A model generated the notes under the pieces. It was not told the origin of the DNA, searched no databases, and was given only the letters and a program-made list of their open reading frames with translations. From positions 1 through 47,341 of the IMG/VR virus record IMGVR_UViG_3300042465_004617: DNA of 47,341 bases; one strand, 5' to 3'. The stretch's first letter is position 1. Each line of letters opens with the position of its first letter. The position numbers and the translations under genes are program-made. This document shows positions 39,940 through 47,158 of the stretch, one piece after another. The DNA comes from a virus.

Positions 39940-40079
39940 AAGAGAGAATTTTACAATTAGAAAAGTTGTTTTGCTGGTTTGAATTTTATCAGCAAAACAA
40001 CGACGAGATATCGGCTAATAAATGCCAAAAACAAATCGAAGCTAAAAAGCGAGAGCTGAAAGCGTTAAGACAAAAGTAA
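39936..40079 (+). CDS. 47-residue basic coiled-coil protein
   Basis: ATG at 39936 within the preceding stop, TAA at 40077-40079. MKERILQLEKLFCWFEFYQQ then a Lys/Arg-rich helix (QIEAKKRELKALRQK). Fills the gap before the terminase genes. Not recognised. Confidence 0.62.
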   Translation: MKERILQLEKLFCWFEFYQQNNDEISANKCQKQIEAKKRELKALRQK

Positions 40080-40083
40080 TTTT

Positions 40084-40404
40084 ATGGAAAAAATAATTAA
40101 GTACATGAAGGATAATAACTTATCTGAGGAAGATGTATTGAATAGACTTCAGGTAGTTGAGTTAGATCCTGCTAAAGATTTGTACGTTACAATGATTGAT
40201 GCATCTAAGGATTTAACTAGAGCAGTAAAACTTAAAACATTAGATTTAACAGATGACATTTATCAAAAAAGTTTATTTCAGCTTTTGCAGGCTGGCGATA
40301 AAGTATCAAAGTCTTTACGCTTGGCTAAATTAGAAGCGTTTCCAGAAGAACAGGATGATGAGGAAGGTGTATCATTCTTAGATAGAACAGCAAGAAAAAA
40401 ATAA
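40084..40404 (+). CDS. Possible terminase small subunit
   Basis: The product is 106 residues. It opens with helical sequence (KYMKDNNLSEEDVLNRLQVV), contains a second long helix (DIYQKSLFQLLQAGDKVSKS), and ends in an acidic linker plus basic tip (EEQDDEEGVSFLDRTARKK). It lies 3 nt before the large terminase gene. That position, size and helical oligomer-like layout fit a small terminase, but no HTH is certain. Confidence 0.5.
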   Translation: MEKIIKYMKDNNLSEEDVLNRLQVVELDPAKDLYVTMIDASKDLTRAVKLKTLDLTDDIYQKSLFQLLQAGDKVSKSLRLAKLEAFPEEQDDEEGVSFLDRTARKK

Positions 40405-40407
40405 AAA

Positions 40408-42252
40408 ATGATCATACTACCTAACGCAGCAAACTCACATTCTAAATTCGAATACGACATCTGGAGTAGAAAATTTGGATTAAATCCAAACGCCACAAAA
40501 AAAGAAAAAGATTTGTGGTGGGGAAAAGAAGGAGAATACTGGCACGAGGGTAGGTTTGGTCTAACAGGTGCTCATTACTTCTCTCTGACTCAGGCTACAA
40601 TTAAAGACGCTACTGGTTACAGAATGAAACCGGTATGGAGGGATTTGGACGATCTGATCTATGGTGCCTATGATCAAGCAAGAAGAACATCTTGGGATTT
40701 GATGGTAACCAAAAGACGTGAAGCTGGTTTGTCTCTTACATTCGGAGGAATTATTCCAATGTGGATTGCGCTGACTAATCCAGGATCTACTTCTTTGATG
40801 ACTTCTGCCGATAAGACTCGTTTGGAGGAAATGTACAAGGATAAGTTACGTGTAGTTTATGATGGACTGGATGAGTATATAAGACCAGGAGTCGTTGCTA
40901 CTCGTCAAGCAGGTTACTTACACTTAGGTAAGTTAGATGTAAAAACTGGTAGAGTAGACGGTTTAGATTCTAAAATCATTACTCGTGAAACTGTTGATCA
41001 GCCAACGTCTTTAGAAGCGTTCCGTGCTATGCATATTTTCTTGGATGAGTTCTTCTTACATCCAAAGGCTGACATTGTGCACAGATCAGCACAGGCATCT
41101 GTTAAAAAAGGTTTCGTAAAGGTTGCTCCTATTGTTATGGGAGGAAGTGCTGGGGAATCTTCGGTTGTTGGTCAAAAGAAAGGAGCTGAACTTTGGAAGA
41201 ATGCTGAAGCTATTCGAATGCTTACTGTATTTCTTCCTGGTTGGATGGGAATTAGTCAGGCACCAGAGCTAGACGCAAAGGGAAAAGAAACCGGAAAGAT
41301 TCTTGACTTTTGTCCTAATGGTATCTCAGATGAGAAAGCAGCCAGAGAGTGGATCATGAAGACTAGAGATCTGTATGATAAGATGGATGACAAGTCGTAT
41401 CTTGACAACTTCATTAAACAGTATCCTCTAGATATTCAAGAAGTATTTAGTGCCAATGCAAAGGGAGCCCTTCCTCAAGATGTGGTTACAAAACTAAACG
41501 AACAGGAAAGAATACTCTTAGCTAACCCTGCACCTATAGAAAAAGCTGATATTCAACGCGATGTAGATCGAAAATTCAACATCATACCTAACTCAAAAGG
41601 TAAATTTTCAATTCTAGAGCGTTTCAATCCGGCCCATCAGTACATTGCCGGGATGGATCCAATACCATTTATCAGTGCAAAGCTAAACGATGGTTCTCAA
41701 AACTGCATAACAGTAAAAGACATTGATGCAAATAGATATGTGGCTTATTATATGGAAAGAGCTATTGACCCTGACATTATTGTGACAAACTGTATTAACT
41801 TACAAGATTATTACGGACAAGCTAAGATGTTAGTCGAAGCCAACCGAGGAGGTGTTATTATAGATCAGTACAAGAATAGAGGCAGACTTGATCTTTTGGC
41901 TCGGAGACCCAGCACATTAGGAAAAACATTCTTAGCCACGAAGGAGGATTTAAAATCATACGGTTGGTATAAAAATGATCACACGGCTGAAAGAGCAAAC
42001 GCATATCTCATTGACTACTTAAGACACAACTGGGACAATATTTATTTTCCTTTAATAATTGAAGAAGCTAAAAACTATCTCGTGGATAATACGGATTTAC
42101 TGGATGCTATTGTTTCCTGTGAAATCTATCACAAACACATAGCTGAAAAAAACAAAGTAATTGTTATGGATCAACCCATCAAAAGACAAATTCCGGTTAT
42201 AGAATATATAAACGGCAGAGCGGTAAAAACATGGAAAGAGGTTAAGTTATAA
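40408..42252 (+). CDS. terL: Terminase large subunit
   Basis: The product is 614 residues. The ATPase part has a deviant Walker A, VTKRREAGLSLTF (about 100-112), where the lysine precedes the GxS turn, and Walker B IFLDEF (D213, E214). The C-terminal nuclease part begins near YIAGMDPIPF (about 411), the first catalytic Asp of the RNase H-like fold. It drives DNA packaging through the portal and cuts the concatemer. Its end overlaps the end of the minus-strand HNH-like gene by 6 nt, marking convergent transcription. Confidence 0.9.
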   Translation: MIILPNAANSHSKFEYDIWSRKFGLNPNATKKEKDLWWGKEGEYWHEGRFGLTGAHYFSLTQATIKDATGYRMKPVWRDLDDLIYGAYDQARRTSWDLMVTKRREAGLSLTFGGIIPMWIALTNPGSTSLMTSADKTRLEEMYKDKLRVVYDGLDEYIRPGVVATRQAGYLHLGKLDVKTGRVDGLDSKIITRETVDQPTSLEAFRAMHIFLDEFFLHPKADIVHRSAQASVKKGFVKVAPIVMGGSAGESSVVGQKKGAELWKNAEAIRMLTVFLPGWMGISQAPELDAKGKETGKILDFCPNGISDEKAAREWIMKTRDLYDKMDDKSYLDNFIKQYPLDIQEVFSANAKGALPQDVVTKLNEQERILLANPAPIEKADIQRDVDRKFNIIPNSKGKFSILERFNPAHQYIAGMDPIPFISAKLNDGSQNCITVKDIDANRYVAYYMERAIDPDIIVTNCINLQDYYGQAKMLVEANRGGVIIDQYKNRGRLDLLARRPSTLGKTFLATKEDLKSYGWYKNDHTAERANAYLIDYLRHNWDNIYFPLIIEEAKNYLVDNTDLLDAIVSCEIYHKHIAEKNKVIVMDQPIKRQIPVIEYINGRAVKTWKEVKL

Positions 42253-42504
42253 CTTACCTCTATTCCTTGCTCTATTTTTTGAACTTTTTTCAAGCACCAT
42301 ACTGCCATCTTTTTTATGGCTAAGATCTACACCTTTAGCGTTTCTCTTTCCATAGATACCTCGTTTCTTAGCTTCACCATTTAGTTCAGCTCTGTACTTC
42401 TTACGAGGAGCGGTTGCTTGATATTCCTTATCATAGGAATAATCTCTTCCTGTGGCCTTATTACTCTTAGGTCGAGTATTTTTTCCTACGATTTTATTTT
42501 TCAT
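42247..42504 (-). CDS. Small basic HNH-like protein
   Basis: The product is 85 residues, very basic, opening MKNKIVGKNTRPKSNKATGR. The segment KYRAELNGEAKKRGIYGKRN then KGVDLSHKKDGSMVLEKSSK resembles small phage proteins with a VDHKDG...NLR..S.NR core, which look like degenerate HNH units. Here the second half is poorly conserved, so nuclease activity is doubtful. HNH-type proteins next to terL often assist packaging. Ends inside the terL stop region. Confidence 0.6.
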   Translation of the reverse strand: MKNKIVGKNTRPKSNKATGRDYSYDKEYQATAPRKKYRAELNGEAKKRGIYGKRNAKGVDLSHKKDGSMVLEKSSKNRARNRGKL

Positions 42505-42779
42505 TTTTGTATTATTTCTGTGTATCCCTCAATCGCGTTGAGATAAAACTTTACTTCGTATCTATAAACCGCCAAAAGTGAATCACTTTGTTTGTTTTGG
42601 CGAATCATAGCTTCAATGCGGTTGCTCATTTTAGCATTGTCGCTTTCACATTTTCTAAGTATTGCTTGTTTAGTATTCTCACTATCATAGTATAAATAAC
42701 CAACAACCATCAACATACAAAACGTTACTGCAGCAATAGGGTTTTTCTTGAATTCGGAAAATGAAATTGGTAGTGTCAT
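42501..42779 (-). CDS. Membrane protein with coiled coil, i-spanin-like
   Basis: The product is 92 residues. One N-terminal membrane span (IAAVTFCMLMVVGYLYY, about 15-31) and a periplasmic helical coiled coil (AKMSNRIEAMIRQNKQSDSL) form the layout of an inner-membrane spanin or a structural membrane protein. No outer-membrane partner is coupled to it. It overlaps both neighbours by 4 nt. Confidence 0.55.
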   Translation of the reverse strand: MTLPISFSEFKKNPIAAVTFCMLMVVGYLYYDSENTKQAILRKCESDNAKMSNRIEAMIRQNKQSDSLLAVYRYEVKFYLNAIEGYTEIIQK

Positions 42780-42892
42780 ATTCTTCCCTGTCCTCTATAA
42801 CGCTTTACTGGTTTATTATTCTTAGAATGAACACCTGGTTTTCTAGATTTAGGTTTTGGAGTCCACTTTTTAATCTCTTTTGTTTTTGCCAT
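42776..42892 (-). CDS. 38-residue basic protein (KSRKPGVHSK type)
   Basis: ATG at 42892, TGA at 42776-42778 overlapping the next ATG. Sequence MAKTKEIKKWTPKPKSRKPG then VHSKNNKPVKRYRGQGRI. The KSRKPGVHSKxxxSK-type motif occurs in short basic proteins of very many Bacteroidota phages, and presence near virion genes suggests a DNA-associated or virion peptide. Function unknown. Confidence 0.68.
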   Translation of the reverse strand: MAKTKEIKKWTPKPKSRKPGVHSKNNKPVKRYRGQGRI

Positions 42893-43055
42893 TTTTTAAA
42901 CGATTTTTAATTGCTATATAAATTCCAATGCAGGACAATAGTCCTGCACTAGCAAATGAAAACCACTGCAAAAGAGGTAATGTTTGAGCTGCCATTGCTG
43001 ACAACCATATAATCCATGAACCTACTAAAGAATCCGTTTCTGTTAAATTTTTCAT
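42870..43055 (-). CDS. Small membrane protein, holin candidate
   Basis: The product is 61 residues with two hydrophobic spans (VGSWIIWLSAMAAQTLPLL and FASAGLLSCIGIYIAI) and a basic C-terminus (KNRLKNGKNKRD). This is the class II holin shape. A second holin-shaped gene lies beside the lysin at 45812, so one may be an antiholin. Overlaps the next gene by 23 nt. Confidence 0.6.
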   Translation of the reverse strand: MKNLTETDSLVGSWIIWLSAMAAQTLPLLQWFSFASAGLLSCIGIYIAIKNRLKNGKNKRD

Positions 43056-43060
43056 TATTT

Positions 43061-43450
43061 TTATTTACTACCTAAAAACATAATGGTATTATTCAAAGCC
43101 TTTTTAAACTTTTCACGTCTTTGAATCTTTTTACTAACCTTTTTAGGTCCTCCTAAAGCAGCTTCTCTTTTTATTAAGTTCTGAAAGTCTCTTTGATTTA
43201 AACGTTTTTCATATTCGTTTCTTAGCCCTTGATCTATGCCTTCATAAAGACGCAGAGTTTTACGATCCTCTTCTTCTCCTTCTCTAAAAGCAGAAAGTTC
43301 TTTTATTGGCTCAACGGTATTCTTTTTACCTTTAATTTCTTCTTTTGGATAAGAAAGAGATTTTCGAACAGGATTTTCTCCTCCTTTTTTACCAAGAGAC
43401 ATCGCTGAACGCTGATACATATGATTAATTAAAGATTTTTGTTTTTTCAT
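43061..43450 (-). CDS. Basic protein, shared N-terminal motif family (A)
   Basis: Start at 43450 because the ATG overlaps the preceding stop (TAATG); the longer frame from 43492 lies inside the upstream gene. The 129-residue product opens MKKQKSLINHMYQRSAMSLG and then KKGGENP, the motif shared with three neighbours. The rest is Lys/Arg/Glu-rich and helical (NEYEKRLNQRDFQNLIKREA), ending in a short hydrophobic NTIMFLG. Possibly an internal virion protein carrying a targeting or processing peptide. Confidence 0.65.
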   Translation of the reverse strand: MKKQKSLINHMYQRSAMSLGKKGGENPVRKSLSYPKEEIKGKKNTVEPIKELSAFREGEEEDRKTLRLYEGIDQGLRNEYEKRLNQRDFQNLIKREAALGGPKKVSKKIQRREKFKKALNNTIMFLGSK

Positions 43451-44040
43451 TAGAATTGACCCCCTAAGGTTGGATTTTTTCGTGCCGTACAAGAACCTTT
43501 CTTTTTACGTTCACATGCCTTTGCAATAGCTTTACCAACTCGCTTAGCCCCAGCTACAACACTTTTTGCACCTTTCTTTACAGCTCTGCCAGCATCAATA
43601 GCAACGTTTTCAACACTTCCCCCTACTTTATTACGAACAATTTGTCTAACTTCTTTTCTTGTTGTACCCGGTGATTGTAATGTCATCATTGAATCTTTAT
43701 ATGCACCTCTAGAAATTTCTCCTTCGTTGTACATTTTTGTAAACTTTTTCTCCAACCCTTTGTTTTCTTTTTTAGCGTCGGCAATTGGTGTTTCACTTGT
43801 ACTTGCCTTGTATCTTTTTTTAATATCAACGTAGTTATAGTTTTTGTTAGTCTTAAACTTAGCACTCGTTGATTTTATTGATTCAGCTTTTACAGCTTCT
43901 TGAGTAGGAGTTGATAATTTCGTGTCTGAAGCCGGAGCTCCAAATGGCGAACGCTTTGTTGGTGGATCTTCGCCTCCATTCTTTTTGGTTGTAGCCATTG
44001 CATTTCTCTTTTGCATGTGCTGATACATTGTCTTTTTCAT
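43450..44040 (-). CDS. Basic protein, shared N-terminal motif family (B)
   Basis: The product is 196 residues. The N-terminus MKKTMYQHMQKRNAMATTKK then NGGEDP is a diverged family motif. Its middle has NYVDIKKRYKA and later KFTKMYNEGEISRGAYKDSM, which align with YVNIKNK and WNKMASQGKLTKGQVSDSM in member C. The C-terminal half is Ala/Lys-rich (AGRAVKKGAKSVVAGAKRVG) like a DNA-binding tail. Largest member. Confidence 0.65.
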   Translation of the reverse strand: MKKTMYQHMQKRNAMATTKKNGGEDPPTKRSPFGAPASDTKLSTPTQEAVKAESIKSTSAKFKTNKNYNYVDIKKRYKASTSETPIADAKKENKGLEKKFTKMYNEGEISRGAYKDSMMTLQSPGTTRKEVRQIVRNKVGGSVENVAIDAGRAVKKGAKSVVAGAKRVGKAIAKACERKKKGSCTARKNPTLGGQF

Positions 44041-44052
44041 AGTTTTTATAGT

Positions 44053-44433
44053 TTAATAAAACGGACTATCTCCTCCTCTAATTTTCCATTTAGTTTTAGA
44101 CTTTGATTTTGTCGGCTTAGGAAGTTGTTTTAAATCTGCCTTATCGGGTTTGTAATAATTCATGGAATCGCTAACTTGACCCTTGGTTAATTTACCCTGA
44201 CTGGCCATTTTATTCCATTCTTTTTGCTTAGGACCTAAAACATTTTTCTGATAGTCTTGAATTTCAGGAACAGTTAAGCCACCAATAGCACGAGGATTTT
44301 CTTCAATCTGCTTATTCTTGATGTTTACGTATCCTTGGTTTTTAGCGGCCTTTTTAGGCTTAGTTGGATCCTCTCCTTTAGAAAGAGAAGCACGCTTGTA
44401 CATGTGTTCAATTAGCTTTCCTTGCTTTTTCAT
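44053..44433 (-). CDS. Basic protein, shared N-terminal motif family (C)
   Basis: The product is 126 residues. The N-terminus MKKQGKLIEHMYKRASLSKG then EDP belongs to the family. It also shares the second module with member B (a YVxIK stretch, then KxWNKMASQGKLTKGQVSDS). The C-terminus is basic (KPTKSKSKTKWKIRGG). Evidently a paralogue of B by duplication. Confidence 0.65.
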   Translation of the reverse strand: MKKQGKLIEHMYKRASLSKGEDPTKPKKAAKNQGYVNIKNKQIEENPRAIGGLTVPEIQDYQKNVLGPKQKEWNKMASQGKLTKGQVSDSMNYYKPDKADLKQLPKPTKSKSKTKWKIRGGDSPFY

Positions 44434-44434
44434 A

Positions 44435-44815
44435 TTACTCGCTTTTCCATCTCCAAATACGTTTCTCAGGTGTTTTTCCTGTTACACGTCCAGAGTAGTC
44501 CTTTTGTTCTTTACCACCAACTTTTTTAGTCAACGCATAATAACCACCAACAAGTGTAGCAGCACCTCCACCAACAATTGCTCCAAATTTCTTCAAGTTT
44601 CTAATAGAAGCATTACGTCTACCTTTTTTATCGGTATCAGTAACATATTTTTTATACTCTTTAGATTCATTTCCTAAATCTCCTTTGAAGCTAGAAGGTG
44701 TCTCCATTTTAGTTGGCTTTGCTTCTAGTTTCTTAGACTTGATTGGATCTTCTCCGCCTGTACCCATAGCTGCTCTGCTGTACATATGATTAATTAAACT
44801 TTTTTGCTTTTTCAT
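44435..44815 (-). CDS. Basic protein, shared N-terminal motif family (D)
   Basis: The product is 126 residues. The N-terminus MKKQKSLINHMYSRAAMGTG then GEDP is almost identical to member A, though the remainder differs. A glycine-zipper-like hydrophobic stretch (FGAIVGGGAATLVGGYYAL, about 82-100) could insert in a membrane. This would suit a protein ejected into the host envelope. One base separates its stop from the start of C. Confidence 0.65.
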   Translation of the reverse strand: MKKQKSLINHMYSRAAMGTGGEDPIKSKKLEAKPTKMETPSSFKGDLGNESKEYKKYVTDTDKKGRRNASIRNLKKFGAIVGGGAATLVGGYYALTKKVGGKEQKDYSGRVTGKTPEKRIWRWKSE

Positions 44816-44825
44816 AATTTAAATG

Positions 44826-45038
44826 TTATTTCTTTTTAGTTAAGTTTTTCCACATTGATTTAGCAGCAGTAGCTTTACCAACTTCTTTGGCTTTAGCTGC
44901 TGACATTCCTTTTTTCATATAAGAAGCGGCAACTTTTTCAGCCATAGGCTTGAATTCTTTACCTTTACCTTGTAAATCTACACCAGCTCTGGCTTTTTTT
45001 ACAATCGTGCTTCTTTGTTTTTTAGTTCCGTATGCCAT
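44826..45038 (-). CDS. Lys/Ala-rich small protein (MAYGTKK type)
   Basis: The product is 70 residues and very basic (KVAASYMKKGMSAAKAKEVG), repetitive Ala/Lys helix of histone-like character. It lies just upstream of the four-member motif family but lacks that motif. Possibly a DNA-condensing or internal protein. Confidence 0.6.
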   Translation of the reverse strand: MAYGTKKQRSTIVKKARAGVDLQGKGKEFKPMAEKVAASYMKKGMSAAKAKEVGKATAAKSMWKNLTKKK

Positions 45039-45047
45039 GATTATGGT

Positions 45048-45431
45048 TTACATGTATCGATTTAGACCAGTCTTTTTAGGCCCCTTAGCCACTTTTTTTA
45101 GAAGACCTGTAGCTTTCTTCATAGTCTTTCCGAAACCAAACTCTTTTTTAGGAGGTTTTGACATGCTGCTAGTTGGCTTCTTTTTTGGATCCATGGAGTT
45201 TGTTGAAGACATTGAGTCACGAGATGTGGTCTTAGTTCCTACTTTGTAGGACTTACCTTCAGCCATTTCTTTTGATTTAGGTTCTGCTTTTTCATGTTTC
45301 ATCATTGCTGATTTTGATGCATATTTCTCTAACCCTCCGTACTCAAATACTTTTTTTCCGGTGGTTTTCTTAGGTGGAAATGGTTTTTTCATATTATTTA
45401 TAGTTTTTTTAAGTGTTTTCTTAGGAGTCAT
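45048..45431 (-). CDS. Basic protein with YGGLEKYASK motif
   Basis: The product is 127 residues; an internal ATG at codon 14 (MKKPFPPKKTTGKKVFEYGG) may be the true start. It carries YGGLEKYASKSAMMKHEKAE, a motif recurring in small Lys-rich proteins of Bacteroidota phages, and a Lys/Ser/Pro-rich tail. Function unknown, most likely virion-associated. The 100-nt gap upstream holds a -7 element at 45514-45521. Confidence 0.6.
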   Translation of the reverse strand: MTPKKTLKKTINNMKKPFPPKKTTGKKVFEYGGLEKYASKSAMMKHEKAEPKSKEMAEGKSYKVGTKTTSRDSMSSTNSMDPKKKPTSSMSKPPKKEFGFGKTMKKATGLLKKVAKGPKKTGLNRYM

Positions 45432-45513
45432 TTCTTTGGTTTGTTTTGTGATACCTTTACCTTGCCAATTGTCTTGGTAGGTTTTGTGTTGTTGTGCTCT
45501 AGCTTCTTAGCTA

Positions 45514-45521
45514 CAAAGTTA
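45514..45521 (-). promoter_or_regulatory. Possible -7 element (TAACTTTG)
   Basis: TAACTTTG on the minus strand, 83 nt upstream of the gene starting at 45431, without a -33 match. Its sequence equals that of the strong promoter at 283-290. Confidence 0.35.
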
Positions 45522-45531
45522 CAGTTATACA

Positions 45532-45828
45532 TTAGCACTTCCATCTTTTACGAGCCTGTCTCAGTCTTGAATTAGGATCTGAGGCCGCCTTAGGAAAATC
45601 TGCCATTTGGCCAGCACTACGAGCACAAAATGATTTGCGTCTCTTAGCGTCTGCACTACCTGCTTTTACCTTACCAGTAACTGCTGTTTTTAATTTACTG
45701 CCTGGGTTGGCTTTACGATAAGCAGCAACACCTTTAGCAGTCATACCCGCCCCACTTTTAGTAGGTAGGTAGTTAGCATTTTTACCTTTTGTGGTTTTAG
45801 CTATCGGTTTGTCATTCTTGCTTGCCAT
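45532..45828 (-). CDS. Conserved basic phage protein (FCARSAGQM...RKRWKC)
   Basis: The product is 98 residues. It contains MTAKGVAAYRKANPGSKLKT, then RRKSFCARSAGQM and the C-terminal RKRWKC. This combination, with conserved Cys at both ends of the second half, is a widespread protein of marine and other phages, of unknown function (I believe it has a DUF number). It overlaps the holin candidate upstream by 17 nt. Confidence 0.78.
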   Translation of the reverse strand: MASKNDKPIAKTTKGKNANYLPTKSGAGMTAKGVAAYRKANPGSKLKTAVTGKVKAGSADAKRRKSFCARSAGQMADFPKAASDPNSRLRQARKRWKC

Positions 45829-46057
45829 TTTTCTTTGAGTTAACGTATTTGTCTACTGACCCGATAGCAAGTGATGCAGCTGCAAAAAGCAACAGACCTT
45901 CGAAAATCCATCTGTGAACAGGCAATTCTCTTTGCATTAATCCGCTAACGATATCTGCAAGAGTAATTAACCCAATAAGAGCAAACGCAATAAAACCAAT
46001 AAACGCTTTTTCGTTTAAATTGTTGTTATCGCTTATTAGTTCTCTAAAGAATTTCAT
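45812..46057 (-). CDS. Holin candidate beside lysin
   Basis: The product is 81 residues with two membrane spans (AFIGFIAFALIGLITLADIV, about 18-37; WIFEGLLLFAAASLAIGSV, about 50-68) and a polar, basic C-terminus. It immediately follows the lysin gene and has its own strong promoter (46062-46091), the arrangement expected for a holin. Function by topology and neighbourhood. Confidence 0.7.
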   Translation of the reverse strand: MKFFRELISDNNNLNEKAFIGFIAFALIGLITLADIVSGLMQRELPVHRWIFEGLLLFAAASLAIGSVDKYVNSKKNGKQE

Positions 46058-46061
46058 ATAA

Positions 46062-46091
46062 CAAATATAAGTATTTTTATACTTATATCAA
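46062..46091 (-). promoter_or_regulatory. Bacteroidota-type promoter for the holin
   Basis: On the minus strand TTG (46089-46091) is 19 nt from TATATTTG (46062-46069). The -33 half overlaps the lysin stop. The spacer includes an inverted repeat ATAAGTA/TACTTAT (about 46067-46086), which could be an operator. Confidence 0.76.
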
Positions 46092-46676
46092 AATGAAGTC
46101 AATCACTTCACCGTTCTTGAAATATTTAACTACGTTAAACCAATACTTGTCTGGAACCACTTGACATCCTGCGCTCCAACGATCAACAAATGACCCTAAG
46201 CCTGCTCTGTGCAAATTGATTCCGAATAGACCTTCTGTTACGATGTTCTTATCGATAATGTTATCTTTGTTTCCGTCTCTGTAAATCTTGATTGATTTAG
46301 TTTGTTGAAAATAAGGAGCACCTAACCATAAAGATTTCCAATTTGAGTTTGTATGGAATGTGTGAGACCCAACCACTTTTTGACGGCAAGCAATCGCAGT
46401 TCCTGTAATTCCTGCATAGGTAATTGGATTCTTGACGTAGTGAGAACCTGCTGTTGTTGAACAAGGGAATACAGATGTTACTCTTCCTCCTACGAACAAA
46501 ACTCCAAAATCATCATAGGTATTTGTTAACCTTTCGTCACATCTTACCCATACAATTCCTTTTTGTGGTTTTTCTGGTAGATATTTTTCTAACGCAGCAA
46601 TGGTCATTGGGCCAACAACACCGTCTGGTTCTAGTTTGGCCCCTAATGTGTTTAGGTAGATTTGTACTTGTTTCAT
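46083..46676 (-). CDS. Lysin: peptidoglycan-binding plus YkuD-like domain
   Basis: The product is 197 residues. Residues about 1-35 are a peptidoglycan-binding repeat (LNTLGAKLEPDGVVGPMTIA). The catalytic part ends in GINLHRAGLGSFVDRWSAGC followed by QVV, the H-x(n)-S-x-GC motif of YkuD/L,D-transpeptidase-fold proteins with a Cys nucleophile. In phages such enzymes act as endolysins that attack peptide cross-links, but the domain could also add links. There is no signal peptide, so export relies on the holin. No lysozyme is seen in this cluster. Confidence 0.8.
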   Translation of the reverse strand: MKQVQIYLNTLGAKLEPDGVVGPMTIAALEKYLPEKPQKGIVWVRCDERLTNTYDDFGVLFVGGRVTSVFPCSTTAGSHYVKNPITYAGITGTAIACRQKVVGSHTFHTNSNWKSLWLGAPYFQQTKSIKIYRDGNKDNIIDKNIVTEGLFGINLHRAGLGSFVDRWSAGCQVVPDKYWFNVVKYFKNGEVIDFILI

Positions 46677-46684
46677 TATTAAGT

Positions 46685-46912
46685 TTATATATTTGATGGG
46701 AATGGTGGTGATGGTTTAGGTATGTATTCGCCCTCAGGTAAATCTAAAATCCAAGACCACTCTGTGTTTTCAATTTGAATCTTATCTTCATCAGATAAAA
46801 ACAAAAACCATATATCGTTAATATCTTGTACACAATTGAAAAATTCATAAGGCGTGTAAAATTGACCTTGTACTTGGTCGTAGTTTTCTTGAGAAAGTTT
46901 ATATCCTATCAT
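46685..46912 (-). CDS. Small acidic protein, tail-associated (paralogue 1)
   Basis: The product is 75 residues, opening MIGYKLSQENYDQVQGQFYT, rich in Trp and Asp, ending SPPFPSNI. It shares the general form, with a GYK start, central W-rich stretch and PPFP end, of its neighbour at 46916-47158. Sits next to the tail-fibre gene. Possibly a fibre chaperone or fibre-bound protein. Not recognised. Confidence 0.62.
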   Translation of the reverse strand: MIGYKLSQENYDQVQGQFYTPYEFFNCVQDINDIWFLFLSDEDKIQIENTEWSWILDLPEGEYIPKPSPPFPSNI

Positions 46913-46915
46913 AAT

Positions 46916-47158
46916 TTATAATGGAAATGGTGGTTGTATTACTTCAAATTCAATTGGCTGCCCAAGTACTTGCAAAAGTGATTCGTCAAATGTGATATAC
47001 CAAAATTGTGGTGTGTTTAATTCTGCAAAATTATATCCTACCCAATGTTGTGTTATATCTTCAGGTGTTTTTGGAATGCCGTAAAAAGTATCGCATTGCT
47101 TTTGTGCTGCAATGGCTTCTTCTTCTGTTGTATATTTATATCCGTTAATAAATTGCAT
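46916..47158 (-). CDS. Small protein, tail-associated (paralogue 2)
   Basis: The product is 80 residues, opening MQFINGYKYTTEEEAIAAQK and ending EFEVIQPPFPL. The FWYITFDESLLQVLGQPIEF stretch is typical of short proteins next to phage tail-fibre genes. It overlaps the fibre gene's end by 14 nt, so it is probably produced together with it. Likely a fibre-assembly partner. Confidence 0.65.
   Translation of the reverse strand: MQFINGYKYTTEEEAIAAQKQCDTFYGIPKTPEDITQHWVGYNFAELNTPQFWYITFDESLLQVLGQPIEFEVIQPPFPL

Noticed and set aside
42235-42265. Bidirectional terminator between terL and the minus-strand block
   Set aside because: A near-palindrome (GAGGT.AAGTTATAACTT.ACCTC) is present, but neither side has a T-run and one base is offset.
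43451-43492. Longer start for motif-family member A (MYGTKKSNL...)
   Set aside because: It lies inside the preceding gene; the ATG at 43450 overlaps that gene's stop and begins the shared motif.
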